Assembly: GCA_017938365.1 (NCBI GenBank)
Contig: JAGBBT010000065.1
Location: 1-64,000, forward strand
Source: Treponema sp.
GTDB lineage: Bacteria > Spirochaetota > Spirochaetia > Treponematales > Treponemataceae
Length of the DNA: 64,000 bases
Reading direction: 5' to 3'
Below are positions 35,087 to 43,996 of the stretch, in pieces. The notes under the pieces are model-generated. The model was not told the origin of the DNA. It saw only the letters and a list, made by a program, of their open reading frames with translations, and searched no databases. Numbering within the stretch: the first letter of the stretch is position 1; every line of letters starts with the position of its first letter. Both the position numbers and the translations under genes were made by a program.

Positions 35087-36370
35087 TTATTTGACTTCTA
35101 CTCTTTGGATTCTCGCACCAAGACTTTGAAGTTTTTCTACAATATTTTCATATCCTCTTTCTATTTGGTATATGTTGCTTATTGTTGATTCTCCGTGAGC
35201 TGCCATTGCTGCAATTACCATTGCCATTCCTGCTCTTACATCTGGACTTGATAGGCGTTCGCCATGTAATGTACTTGGTCCAGAAACTACAGCTCTGTGA
35301 GGATCGCATAATGTGATTCTAGCACCCATACTTATTAATTTGTCTACAAAGAACATTCTGCTTTCGAATAGTTTTTCAAAAATAAGTACAGTTCCTTCTA
35401 CTTGAGTTGCAACAACTGTCATTATGGATGTCAAATCTGCTGGGAAGCCTGGCCAAGGAGAATCATCAATTTTAGGAATCATTCCTCCTAAATCTGTGTT
35501 AACTTTCATTTCTTGTCCAACATCAACTGTTAATCTATCATCTTCTATTGACCAGCGTATTCCAAGTTTTCCAAAAGAAACTCTTAGGGGTCTAAGGTCT
35601 TCAGCTCTGACACCTGTAATTGTTATAGAACCTTTTGTTGCAGCTGCTAAACCAATATAAGAGCCGATTTCCATAAAATCTGGACCTATAGCAAATTCAA
35701 CACCGTGTAATTTTTTTACACCGTCTATATATAAAATATTACTGCCAATTCCAGATATTTTTGCTCCCATGGAAACTAACATGTTACATAAATCTTGTAC
35801 ATGTGGTTCACTTGCAGCATTAGTAATTTTTGTATGACCTTCTGCAAGAACTGCTGCCATGATGGCATTTTCTGTTGCTGTAACAGATGTTTCATCTAAA
35901 AATATATCAGCCCCTACAAGTTTATTTGCATTAAAATTAAAAGGTCCATCAACGGTGATTCTTGCACCTAATTCTTCTAGTGCTAAAAAATGTGTATCAA
36001 CTCGTCTTCTTCCAATTATATCGCCTCCTGGAGGTGGCATAATTGCTTTTCCAGTTCTTGCTACTAGGGGACCTGCAAAAAGTATTGATGCTCTGATTTT
36101 TTTACTTAATTCAGCAGGAATATCGCTTCGTGTTATTTCTGAAGCACATATTTTCCATTCGTGGTCATCAAGTTTTTCTACTTTTGCACCTAAGGATTGA
36201 AGAATAAGTAACATTACTCCTGTATCTTCAATGTGAGGAATATTTTTTAATATAACAGGTTCTTCTGTTAGTATTGACGCTGCAATACATGGTAATGCAG
36301 AATTTTTATTTCCACTTGCTGCAATGGTTCCTCTGATAGGAATTCCACCTTCAATTTTATATTCTATCAT
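35087..36370 (-). CDS. murA: UDP-N-acetylglucosamine 1-carboxyvinyltransferase, Cys-to-Asp variant
   Basis: 427 residues, full length. The first committed step of peptidoglycan synthesis: transfer of enolpyruvate from PEP to UDP-GlcNAc. Family segments are SGNKNSALPCIAASIL at the N-terminus, KKIRASILFAGPLVAR, and the catalytic loop PPPGGDIIGRRRVDTH. The residue that is cysteine in E. coli (Cys115) is Asp117 here, a change known from mycobacteria, chlamydiae and Borrelia to keep activity but block covalent fosfomycin binding. Other segments include PDFMEIGSYIGLAA and SPDVRAGMAMVIAAMAA. An AAGG element precedes the ATG. It converges on the DnaJ-type gene with one base between. Confidence 0.95.
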   Translation of the reverse strand: MIEYKIEGGIPIRGTIAASGNKNSALPCIAASILTEEPVILKNIPHIEDTGVMLLILQSLGAKVEKLDDHEWKICASEITRSDIPAELSKKIRASILFAGPLVARTGKAIMPPPGGDIIGRRRVDTHFLALEELGARITVDGPFNFNANKLVGADIFLDETSVTATENAIMAAVLAEGHTKITNAASEPHVQDLCNMLVSMGAKISGIGSNILYIDGVKKLHGVEFAIGPDFMEIGSYIGLAAATKGSITITGVRAEDLRPLRVSFGKLGIRWSIEDDRLTVDVGQEMKVNTDLGGMIPKIDDSPWPGFPADLTSIMTVVATQVEGTVLIFEKLFESRMFFVDKLISMGARITLCDPHRAVVSGPSTLHGERLSSPDVRAGMAMVIAAMAAHGESTISNIYQIERGYENIVEKLQSLGARIQRVEVK

Positions 36371-36452
36371 TTAGTTACCTTATATAAGTTTATTAAGCCT
36401 TTTATTTTTATAGTGTTTATTATAAAACTACTAGATTATATATACAAGTGAA

Positions 36453-37634
36453 TTAAGATTTGCTTATTACAAGAGCCAAATTAATTAAAACATCAACAGC
36501 TTTTGATAATTGGTTAAGACTGCACCATTCTGTTTTTGAATGGAAATCGTGTCCTCCTGTAAAAATATTTGGAGTAGGAATACCGATTTCTGTTAGTCGT
36601 GAACCATCTGTTCCCCCTCTAATGGGAATGAATTTTGGTTTAATTTGTGATAATTCATATGCTTTTATTAAGTCATTTACAATTTCTGGATATTTAGATA
36701 ATTCGTCTTTCATATTTAAATATTGAAGTTCGTGGTAAACATTAAATTTTCCGTTAAATAATTCGGCTGTTTCTTTTGCTAATTTTTCAATTATGCTTTT
36801 TTTGTTTTCAATTCCGTCAGTAGTGAAATCTCTTAAAATCATAATAATTTTTGCATTTTCTATTGAACAGGTCATATTTAGTGGTGCATAAAAACCTTGG
36901 TATCCTTCTGTTGTTTCAGGTAATTCGTTTGTTGGGAGATTAGTTATAAAGTGTGAAGCCATTCTAATTGCACTAATCATTTTCCCTTTCGCTGTTCCTG
37001 TATGGCAAGATACACCTTCGAAATGAACTTCTGTTTTATATGCATTAAAACATTCTGTTTCTAATTCTCCTAAATCTCCTCCGTCTACTGTGTATGCACG
37101 TTTTGAAGTAATAAGATGTAATGGAACATTATCCATTCCATGCCCAGTTTCTTCATCTGGAGAGAAGCAAATTTCTATGACACCATGGTTTATTTCTTTG
37201 TGATTATATAAGTATTCTAATGTACTCATTATTGCTGTGATTCCTGCTTTATCATCAGCTCCTAATAATGTTGTACCGTCAGAGGTTATGATTGTATCTC
37301 CGTTTGTTTCTGTTAAAATCGGTTTTATGTTTTTTCCTGAAACTTCTTCTGAGGTATCTAAATGGGCTAATAAGGCAAAAGGTGGAATATTTTCAAATCC
37401 CTTAGTTGCAGGGATTTTTGCATATACATAGCAGTGTTCTGTAATTTGGACATCTATTGCCCCGAGAGTTTTTAATTCTGCTACTAAAATATTTGCTAAG
37501 TCAAATTGTTGTGTTGTTGATGGTTGTATACCTTTGTCGGCATTTTCTGAATTACTAGTAGTACATATTTTTACATAGGATAGAAAACGGTCTAAAATGA
37601 TTTTTTTATCGGAAAGTGTATTAATAAAATTCAT
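36453..37634 (-). CDS. pepT: Peptidase T (M20B tripeptidase)
   Basis: 393 residues, the usual length. Metal ligands and catalytic residues are in LLAHLDTSEEV (His and Asp), LGADDKAGI (bridging Asp), FSPDEETGHGMD (general base Glu and ligand Glu), the YTVDGGDLGELE segment and the late GGHDFHSKTEW. The dimerisation (lid) domain sits between. It releases N-terminal residues from tripeptides in the cytoplasm, fitting an organism that feeds on peptides and amino acids. It has a leaderless-type start. Confidence 0.94.
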   Translation of the reverse strand: MNFINTLSDKKIILDRFLSYVKICTTSNSENADKGIQPSTTQQFDLANILVAELKTLGAIDVQITEHCYVYAKIPATKGFENIPPFALLAHLDTSEEVSGKNIKPILTETNGDTIITSDGTTLLGADDKAGITAIMSTLEYLYNHKEINHGVIEICFSPDEETGHGMDNVPLHLITSKRAYTVDGGDLGELETECFNAYKTEVHFEGVSCHTGTAKGKMISAIRMASHFITNLPTNELPETTEGYQGFYAPLNMTCSIENAKIIMILRDFTTDGIENKKSIIEKLAKETAELFNGKFNVYHELQYLNMKDELSKYPEIVNDLIKAYELSQIKPKFIPIRGGTDGSRLTEIGIPTPNIFTGGHDFHSKTEWCSLNQLSKAVDVLINLALVISKS

Positions 37635-37640
37635 ATTTTT

Positions 37641-37669
37641 AGAATAAATAAAAAATAATCTTTGGGCAA
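37641..37669 (-). promoter_or_regulatory. Promoter of pepT (leaderless start)
   Basis: On the minus strand TTGCCC, 17 bases, TATTCT, six bases, ATG. No ribosome site. Confidence 0.6.
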
Positions 37670-37821
37670 TGTAAATTTATTGTTAATTTTAGTTGAATCA
37701 TATTTTATGAACTTCAATTTTTTTATATCATAGATGGGTATTTTCTCGTCTACACCAATTTTAAAACAATGATGTTCTCGATAAAATCACTAAAATGTAC
37801 TTTTGTGTGGGGTGATTATTG

Positions 37822-39408
37822 ATGAATGTTACTGAAATCATTACAAAATTAGTTTTTCAATTAGCCGTAATTATATTTTCCGTAAGAATTTTTGGCAAAA
37901 TATCTGTAAAAATGGGAATTCCTTCAGTTATTGGAGAATTAATTGCTGGTATTGTTATTGGTCCTTATGTTTTAGGCGGAATAGGTTTTATTGGTTTTCC
38001 GGATGGGCTTTTCCCTTTAAATTCTGCTGAATTGGCTGTAAGTACAGAATTATATGCATTCAGTCAAATTGCATCGATAATTCTTTTGTTTGCTTCTGGG
38101 ATAGAAACTGATTTATCGTTGTTTTTAAGATATTCTTTAAGTGGTGGAATTATTGGATTTGGTGGAGTTGCAGTTTCCTTTATTTTAGGTGATTTATGTG
38201 CAATGTTCCTATTAAATACAAATTTTTTTGATTTAAGATGTCTGTTTTTGGGAATAATGTCTACTGCTACTTCTGTTGGGATTACTGCAAGGATTTTATC
38301 TGATAAAAAGAAAATGGATACTCCTGAAGGTGTTACAATTTTAGCTGCAGCAGTTTTTGATGATGTTTTAGGAATTGTTTTGTTGGCAGTTATTATGGGA
38401 ATTGCTTCTGCTGTAACTAGTGGCGTGGGATTAAATGGATTACAAATTTGTTTAATTGCGGTAAAAGTTTTTGGAATTTGGTTAGTTTTTACTTTTTTAT
38501 GCATTCTATTTTCTAAAAAAATTGCGAAATTTGTTAAATTGTTTGGAGGAACCTTTGACTTTTCTATTGCAGCTTTAGGATTTGCATTTTTGTTAGCAGG
38601 ATTTTTTGAAAAACAAGGCTTAGCAATGATTATTGGTGCGTATACAACAGGGTTAGCTCTTAGTGGTACAGAAATTGCCCCTGTTATTCAAGAAAGAATT
38701 CATGGGTTATATAAATTTTTTGTTCCAATTTTCTTTGCTGTTATGGGAATGAGTGTTGATGTTGCACAATTATTTCATGTGAATGTTTTGGTTTTTGGTG
38801 GAATTTACTCGTTTGCATGTATTGTCTCAAAGGTATTGGGTTGTGGAATTCCTGCATTAACATTAGGTTTTAATTTAAAAGGTGCATTCCGCATAGGTTC
38901 TGGAATGGTTCCTCGTGGAGAAGTTGCACTTATTATTGCTGGAATTGGGCTTAATTCTGGGATTATTAATCAAAGTTTATTTGGAGTTGTAATTTTGATG
39001 ACTTTAATTACAACAGTTTTTGCTCCTCCTGTTTTAAATTTTTCATTAAAAATAAAGGGTAGTGGAGTAAAAAAAGATGTTAAAGTTTCTGAATTTCAAA
39101 TATTTGAATGGGATTTTTATAATGCTAATTTGACATTGCTTATTATTGATATGTTTATCAGAGATTTGCGAAAAGAAAAGTTTTATGTTCAAATAATGAA
39201 TATTAATGATGGTATAAGTCAAGCCCGTAAAGGTAATATTGCTCTTTCTGTAAAAATAGAGGGAACAAAAATAGTTGTAAAAACTTCTGCTGATAATATA
39301 CCTTTTGTAAAAAATAAAATTTTTGAAGTTGTTAAAAAAATGGAAAAATCTGTTATTCCTTTAAATACATTAAAAGAAAAAGATTTGCAGAATAAAATTT
39401 TATCATAA
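37822..39408 (+). CDS. CPA2-family monovalent cation:proton antiporter
   Basis: 528 residues from the ATG at 37822, seven bases after GGGGTGA. About 12 membrane segments span residues 8-405: GIPSVIGELIAGIVIGPYVLGG, ASGIETDLSLFLRYS and the ion-site segment AAVFDDVLGIVLLA with paired aspartates. KefB/NapA-type transporters exchange Na+ or K+ for protons. The last 120 residues are cytoplasmic and beta/alpha-rich (EWDFYNANLTLLIID ...) and do not resemble a standard TrkA-N domain, so they may be a different regulatory module. The ion is not determined. Confidence 0.87.
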   Translation: MNVTEIITKLVFQLAVIIFSVRIFGKISVKMGIPSVIGELIAGIVIGPYVLGGIGFIGFPDGLFPLNSAELAVSTELYAFSQIASIILLFASGIETDLSLFLRYSLSGGIIGFGGVAVSFILGDLCAMFLLNTNFFDLRCLFLGIMSTATSVGITARILSDKKKMDTPEGVTILAAAVFDDVLGIVLLAVIMGIASAVTSGVGLNGLQICLIAVKVFGIWLVFTFLCILFSKKIAKFVKLFGGTFDFSIAALGFAFLLAGFFEKQGLAMIIGAYTTGLALSGTEIAPVIQERIHGLYKFFVPIFFAVMGMSVDVAQLFHVNVLVFGGIYSFACIVSKVLGCGIPALTLGFNLKGAFRIGSGMVPRGEVALIIAGIGLNSGIINQSLFGVVILMTLITTVFAPPVLNFSLKIKGSGVKKDVKVSEFQIFEWDFYNANLTLLIIDMFIRDLRKEKFYVQIMNINDGISQARKGNIALSVKIEGTKIVVKTSADNIPFVKNKIFEVVKKMEKSVIPLNTLKEKDLQNKILS

Positions 39409-39439
39409 AAAAAAGGGCTAGTTCATAGAACTAGCCCTT
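39405..39439. terminator. Terminator between the antiporter gene and nrdG
   Basis: A 12-bp perfect stem (39413-39424 with 39428-39439), 3-base loop. The T-run is on the minus strand, so it mainly ends the leftward nrdDG transcript; on the plus strand only the stem is present. Confidence 0.85.
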
Positions 39440-39453
39440 AGCCTGATGGTGGC

Positions 39454-39963
39454 TTATATAGAGTTTATAGGTTTGTCTTCTTTCAACCAAAGTATTCTTT
39501 GATTGGAAGAGCCTCTATAATCGAGAGTAATGTCCTTTAACGATTCGATAAATGGACCATCAACAAGAACATCAATGCAGTTAATCATTCTTTCTGTTAC
39601 TTCACAATGTTTTCTGCCATTTGAAGGTTGTATATCTTTATCAAATATATACCCCGTGTAGCACCAAATATTTTTGGTAGGGTATATTTTTTTTACCTTT
39701 TCTAAAAAAGGTGCTAAAACTCTTTGATTTTCTTCTTCAAAAGGTTCTCCACCTAAAACTGACAAGCCCGCAATATAATCGGCTGATAAAGCCTTTATAA
39801 TTTCAGCTTCTGTATCTGGGGTAAATTCTTTTCCATAATTAAAATCCCAGGTACATTGATTAAAACAGCCCTTGCATTTATTTCTACATCCAGAAACAAA
39901 TAGTGAAACTCTTACACCAATTCCATTTGCAATATCAATTTTTTTTAATTCAGAATAATTCAT
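39454..39963 (-). CDS. nrdG: Anaerobic ribonucleotide reductase activating enzyme
   Basis: 169 residues from the ATG at 39963, whose first base overlaps the nrdD stop (TAATG). A longer frame running back into nrdD is rejected. The radical-SAM cluster motif is SGCRNKCKGCFNQ (C-x3-C-x2-C), followed by LSVLGGEPFEEEN for SAM binding. It generates the glycyl radical on NrdD. Its length is typical of NrdG. Confidence 0.95.
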   Translation of the reverse strand: MNYSELKKIDIANGIGVRVSLFVSGCRNKCKGCFNQCTWDFNYGKEFTPDTEAEIIKALSADYIAGLSVLGGEPFEEENQRVLAPFLEKVKKIYPTKNIWCYTGYIFDKDIQPSNGRKHCEVTERMINCIDVLVDGPFIESLKDITLDYRGSSNQRILWLKEDKPINSI

Positions 39964-42128
39964 TACAAATGCAAAACCCTTTCTTTTATTTCTTGAGTTC
40001 TTCCTTGATTCCAATATTGAGTTCCAATATATCCGCATGTACGGCGAGCAACATTCATAGTTGCTTGGTCTGTGTTTCCACAATTTGGACATTGCCAAAC
40101 TAGTTTGTTGTCTTCGTCTGTAACTATTCTTATTTCACCTGTATAACCACATTTTTGGCAACAGTCTGATTTAGTATTTAATTCAGCATACATAATATTT
40201 TCATAAATATGTTTTAATAAAGAAATTACAGCAGGAATATTGTTTTCCATATTAGGAACTTCAACATAACTTACAGCTCCTCCTGGTGATAATTCTTGGA
40301 ATTGGCTTTCAAATGTTAATTTTGTAAATGCATCTACAGGTTCTGTAACATGAATATGATAACTGTTAGTGATGTAATTTTTATCTGTAACATTTTTTAT
40401 TTCGCCAAATCTTCTTTTTAAGCATTTTGCAAACTTATATGTAGTAGATTCTAATGGTGTTCCATAAAGTGAGAATGCAATATTTGTTTGTTCTCTCCAC
40501 TCGGCACATTTAGAATTGAGATAACGCATAACTTCTAATGCAAAGGGTGTAGAATCTGGATCTGTGTGAGGTTTTCCTGTCATAAACTGAACACATTCGC
40601 ACAATCCAGCATAGCCTAATGAAATTGTTGAATATCCATTGTAGAGAAGTTTGTTTATTACTTCTCCTTTTTTTAATCTTGCCAATGCTCCGTTTTGCCA
40701 AAGAATCGGTGCGACATCACTAGGAGTTCCTAGTAATCTGTTGTGTCTAGCCATGAGTGCTCTGTAACAAAGTTGCAATCTTTCATCAAAAATCTTCCAG
40801 AAAGCTTTTTCATTACCTCCTGATGAGCAAGCCACATCAACAAGGTTTATTGTAACTACGCCCTGATTAAATCTTCCGTAAAACTTTGGTTTATTTGTTT
40901 CTGGATCTGTGTAAACTGTTAAGAATGAACGGCATCCCATGCATGGATAACAATTACCTTCTTTTAGTTCAAGCATTTTCTTTTCTGAAATATAATCAGG
41001 AACAAGTCTTCTAGCGGTACATTTTGCTGCTAATTCTGTTAAATAAAAATATTTTCCAGATTCATTTATATTGCTTTCTTCTAAAACATAAATAAGTTTA
41101 GGGAATGCAGGGGTAACCCAATAACCTTCTTCGTTTTTTACACCTTGAAATCTTTGTTTTAAAACTTCTTCTATTATTAGTGCGAGGTCTTCTCGTTCTT
41201 TATCATTTTTTGCCTCATTCAGATACATAAAAACAGTAACAAAAGGGCTCTGTCCATTTGTTGTCATGAGTGTAACAACTTGGTATTGAATCATTTGAAC
41301 ACCACGAACAATTTCATCTTTTAAGCGCATTTCTACAATTTCATTAAATTGGCTTTCTGTATAATGAACATTTGTTCTTTCTTCTATGAGGCGCATTTCT
41401 TTTTGGATTTTTTTTCTACTTACATCAACAAATGGAGCTAAATGTGCTAAGGATATTGATTGTCCCCCATATTGGCTTGATGCAACTTGTGCAATTATCT
41501 GTGTTGCAATGTTACATGCTGTAGAAAATGAATGTGGAGTATCAATTCTTGTTCCGCTGATTACAGTTCCGTTTTGAAGCATATCTTCTAAGTTTACAAG
41601 GTCACAATTGTGCATATGTTGTGCGAAGTAATCTGAATCATGGAAGTGAATTATACCTTCGTTGTGAGCTTCAACAATGTCTGAATCTAATAAGAATCTT
41701 TTTGTAATATCCTTTGATACTTCTCCAGCCATATAATCGCGTTGAACAGAGACAACGGTAGAGTTTTTATTTGAATTTTCTTGTTTTACTTCTTCGTTTT
41801 GACATTCCAATAGTGAAAGAATTTGGCTATCGGTTGTGTTTGCTCTACGCATTAATTGATGCTGATATCTATATGTAATATATTTTTTTGCAATATCAAA
41901 AGCAGAGGCTTTCATAATTGCCTTTTCAACTAAATCTTGAATAGCCTCTACATTCATTTCATGATTTTCTGCTGCACACTGTTTTTCTATTGTTTTGGCA
42001 ATTTCAAAAATTTCTGACTCTGATAACTGTTCATTTTGAGGAACTTCTTTATTTGCTTTTGAAATAGCTGTAACAATTTTTTTTATGTCAAAGATTACTT
42101 CTACTCCGTTACGCTTTATAATTTTCAT
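39963..42128 (-). CDS. nrdD: Anaerobic ribonucleoside-triphosphate reductase (class III)
   Basis: 721 residues. An N-terminal ATP cone (about 1-95: IKRNGVEVIFDIKKIVTAI ... KKYITYRYQHQ) provides allosteric control. The catalytic barrel follows, with NCDLVNLEDMLQNG and CMGCRSF (active-site cysteines) and a C-terminal zinc site (CQKCGYTG ... CPNCGN). The radical glycine is in RTCGYIGT near the end. It makes deoxynucleotides without oxygen and needs NrdG. An AGAGG-type ribosome site precedes the ATG; two NrdR-like boxes lie upstream. Confidence 0.96.
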   Translation of the reverse strand: MKIIKRNGVEVIFDIKKIVTAISKANKEVPQNEQLSESEIFEIAKTIEKQCAAENHEMNVEAIQDLVEKAIMKASAFDIAKKYITYRYQHQLMRRANTTDSQILSLLECQNEEVKQENSNKNSTVVSVQRDYMAGEVSKDITKRFLLDSDIVEAHNEGIIHFHDSDYFAQHMHNCDLVNLEDMLQNGTVISGTRIDTPHSFSTACNIATQIIAQVASSQYGGQSISLAHLAPFVDVSRKKIQKEMRLIEERTNVHYTESQFNEIVEMRLKDEIVRGVQMIQYQVVTLMTTNGQSPFVTVFMYLNEAKNDKEREDLALIIEEVLKQRFQGVKNEEGYWVTPAFPKLIYVLEESNINESGKYFYLTELAAKCTARRLVPDYISEKKMLELKEGNCYPCMGCRSFLTVYTDPETNKPKFYGRFNQGVVTINLVDVACSSGGNEKAFWKIFDERLQLCYRALMARHNRLLGTPSDVAPILWQNGALARLKKGEVINKLLYNGYSTISLGYAGLCECVQFMTGKPHTDPDSTPFALEVMRYLNSKCAEWREQTNIAFSLYGTPLESTTYKFAKCLKRRFGEIKNVTDKNYITNSYHIHVTEPVDAFTKLTFESQFQELSPGGAVSYVEVPNMENNIPAVISLLKHIYENIMYAELNTKSDCCQKCGYTGEIRIVTDEDNKLVWQCPNCGNTDQATMNVARRTCGYIGTQYWNQGRTQEIKERVLHL

Positions 42129-42177
42129 AAGTTCCTCTCTTTTTTTTATTTTTTTTGCAAAAACTACTTGACATTTT

Positions 42178-42236
42178 TAAAAATATCTAGTGTTGATTTT
42201 CGCTGATTTTATATAAAAAAACACTAGATATAGTGT
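42178..42236 (-). promoter_or_regulatory. Pair of NrdR-like boxes upstream of nrdDG
   Basis: ACACTAGATATAGTGT at 42221-42236 matches the NrdR palindrome at 15 of 16 positions against ACACTATATATAGTGT. A weaker partner lies at 42178-42193 with an intact half-site TAGTGT. Starts are 43 bases apart, about four helical turns. A TATAAA-like element lies between them on the minus strand. Confidence 0.7.
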
Positions 42237-42394
42237 TTTTTTTATGATGTGAAAATAATATATATCGGCAATTTTTTTTGGTCAATGATAAAAGACGGAA
42301 AAAAAGAAAATTCGTTTGTATAAAACCGTTTACTTTTATAAAAGAAAGGTAATGCGGAATATTGACAATAATTATATTAAGTAATAAATTATCA
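42237..42394 (+). promoter_or_regulatory. gdhA promoter region
   Basis: TTGACA at 42362-42367, 17 bases, TAAATT at 42385-42390. A start near 42396 would put the hairpin described next at the extreme 5' end of the message. The sequence before the -35 is AT-rich with no gene. Confidence 0.55.
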
Positions 42395-42459
42395 CTACGG
42401 CAAAGGCGTCGTAGACAAAACTCTTTTTTTAAGGATTATTGTTTACGGCGCTTTTTTTT
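42395..42459 (+). promoter_or_regulatory. Attenuator-like leader of gdhA: hexaloop hairpin overlapping a terminator
   Basis: Hairpin A: CTACGGC (42395-42401), six-base loop AAAGGC, GTCGTAG (42408-42414). Hairpin B: 42406-42418 pairs with 42439-42451 (13 bp including three G-T pairs) and is followed by eight T, a proper terminator. A and B share 42406-42414, so only one can form. A hexaloop with A at position 1 and G at position 4 is the signature of RNA bound by ANTAR antiterminators. Confidence 0.55.
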
Positions 42460-42517
42460 GTTGTTTTTTATAAATTGAATTTGGAATTATCCAAATCAAA
42501 AATATAGGAGTATAAAA

Positions 42518-43879
42518 ATGGCTTTTAATTTTGCTATCAAAAATGCTTATTGTAAGCGTGTATGGGATGATATTAGTACTCGTTATGCAAATGAGGAACA
42601 TTATCTTCAGGCTGCTGGACTTATACTTGAAACAATTTCTCCAGTTGTTGATACTATGCCAGATTTAGAAAAAACTGCTGTTTTGGAGCGTTTTGTTGAA
42701 CCTGAGCGTATTATTATGTTCCGTGTACCTTGGACAGATGATAATGGTAATGCTCATGTTAATCGTGGTTTCCGTGTTCAGTTTAATAGTGCAATTGGAC
42801 CTTATAAAGGTGGTCTTCGTTTTTCTCCAGAAGTTGGTTTGGATGTTTTAAAATTCCTCGGATTGGAACAAGTTCTAAAAAATTCTCTAACAACTCTTCC
42901 AATGGGTGGTGGAAAAGGTGGTGCTGATTTTGATCCACATGGAAAATCAGACGGAGAAATTATGCGTTTCTGTCAATCTTTCATGACAGAATTATATCGT
43001 CACATTGGTCCAAATACTGATGTTCCTGCTGGTGACAAAGGTGTTGGTGGTAGAGAAGTTGCATGGATGTTTGGACAGTATAAGCGTATTGTAAATGATT
43101 TTACAGGCGTTCTTACAGGAAAAGGTCTTGATTTTGGTGGTTCTTTAATTCGTCCAGAAGCAACTGGTTATGGATTAATTTATTTTGCTGACTGTATGTT
43201 AAAAGCAGCTGGTTCTGACTTTAATGGTAAAGTTTGTTCTATTTCAGGAAACGGTAATGTTGCTCAATATGCTTGTCAGAAAGTTACAGAACTTGGCGGA
43301 AAAGTAATTACTTTATCAGATTCTAGTGGTTATATTCTTGACGAAGATGGAATTGATGCTGAGAAATTAGCATATGTTATGGAATTCCGTGCTCGTCGTG
43401 AAAAAATAGATGCATATGTAAAAAAATATCCAAAAGCAAAATTCTTTAAGGGCGAAAAACCTTGGGGTGTAAAAGTTGACTGTGCATTCCCTTGTGCAAC
43501 ACAAGATGAAATTTACATGGAAGATGCTGAAAAACTTGTTGCTAATGGTGTAAAACTTGTTGCCGAAGGTGCAAATATGCCAACTCGTGCAGATGCTATT
43601 GCTTATTTACAGAAAAATGATGTTCTTTTTGCACCAGGAAAAGCTTCTAATGCAGGTGGTGTAGCAGTTTCAGGACTTGAAATGAGTCAAAACTCTGAAC
43701 GCTTATCATGGTCTCGTGAAGAAGTTGATACAAAACTCAAACAGATTATGAAGAATATTCATGACAATACATATGAAACAGCTGAAAAATTTGCTACAAA
43801 GGCTGATTATGTTTCAGGTGCAAATATTTACGGATTCTTGAAAGTTGCTCGTGCAATGATGGCACAGGGACTTGTTTAA
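42518..43879 (+). CDS. gdhA: NADP-type glutamate dehydrogenase
   Basis: 453 residues, full length for the hexameric bacterial enzyme. The substrate site is in GPYKGGLRFSPEV and LPMGGGKGGADFDPHGKSD (catalytic lysine), with the aspartate in VPAGDKGVGGREV; the nucleotide domain starts near SISGNGNVAQYACQK. It joins ammonia to 2-oxoglutarate, the main nitrogen-assimilation step in many anaerobes, or runs in reverse. AGGAG precedes the ATG. Expression is probably set by the leader attenuator. Codon use is more biased than its neighbours, as for highly expressed genes. Confidence 0.96.
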   Translation: MAFNFAIKNAYCKRVWDDISTRYANEEHYLQAAGLILETISPVVDTMPDLEKTAVLERFVEPERIIMFRVPWTDDNGNAHVNRGFRVQFNSAIGPYKGGLRFSPEVGLDVLKFLGLEQVLKNSLTTLPMGGGKGGADFDPHGKSDGEIMRFCQSFMTELYRHIGPNTDVPAGDKGVGGREVAWMFGQYKRIVNDFTGVLTGKGLDFGGSLIRPEATGYGLIYFADCMLKAAGSDFNGKVCSISGNGNVAQYACQKVTELGGKVITLSDSSGYILDEDGIDAEKLAYVMEFRARREKIDAYVKKYPKAKFFKGEKPWGVKVDCAFPCATQDEIYMEDAEKLVANGVKLVAEGANMPTRADAIAYLQKNDVLFAPGKASNAGGVAVSGLEMSQNSERLSWSREEVDTKLKQIMKNIHDNTYETAEKFATKADYVSGANIYGFLKVARAMMAQGLV

Positions 43880-43902
43880 TTTTAATTCATAATATATTGC
43901 AT

Positions 43903-43939
43903 AAAACGGAATCCTGTATTTCAGGGTTCCGTTTTTTTT
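43903..43939 (+). terminator. Terminator after gdhA
   Basis: AAAACGGAA.CCTG pairs with CAGG.TTCCGTTTT, 5-base loop, T-run of eight. Confidence 0.93.
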
Positions 43940-43984
43940 AGTAAGAATACAAAAAGAAATGTGTTTTTTTATGGGAAAATCAAT

Positions 43985-43996
43985 TATAGTTTAGCT
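43985..43996 (+). promoter_or_regulatory. -10 element of the YitT-family gene (leaderless start)
   Basis: TATAGT at 43985-43990 lies six bases before the ATG at 43997. No ribosome site; -35 weak. Confidence 0.45.

Noticed and set aside
39964..40098. N-terminal extension of nrdG into nrdD
   Set aside because: The extra residues are an out-of-frame reading of nrdD; the ATG at 39963 overlapping the nrdD stop gives the normal NrdG length.
42171..42180. TTGACA on the plus strand upstream of nrdD taken as a promoter
   Set aside because: No -10 element at proper spacing and it points away from nrdD; the rightward gdhA promoter at 42362 is better.
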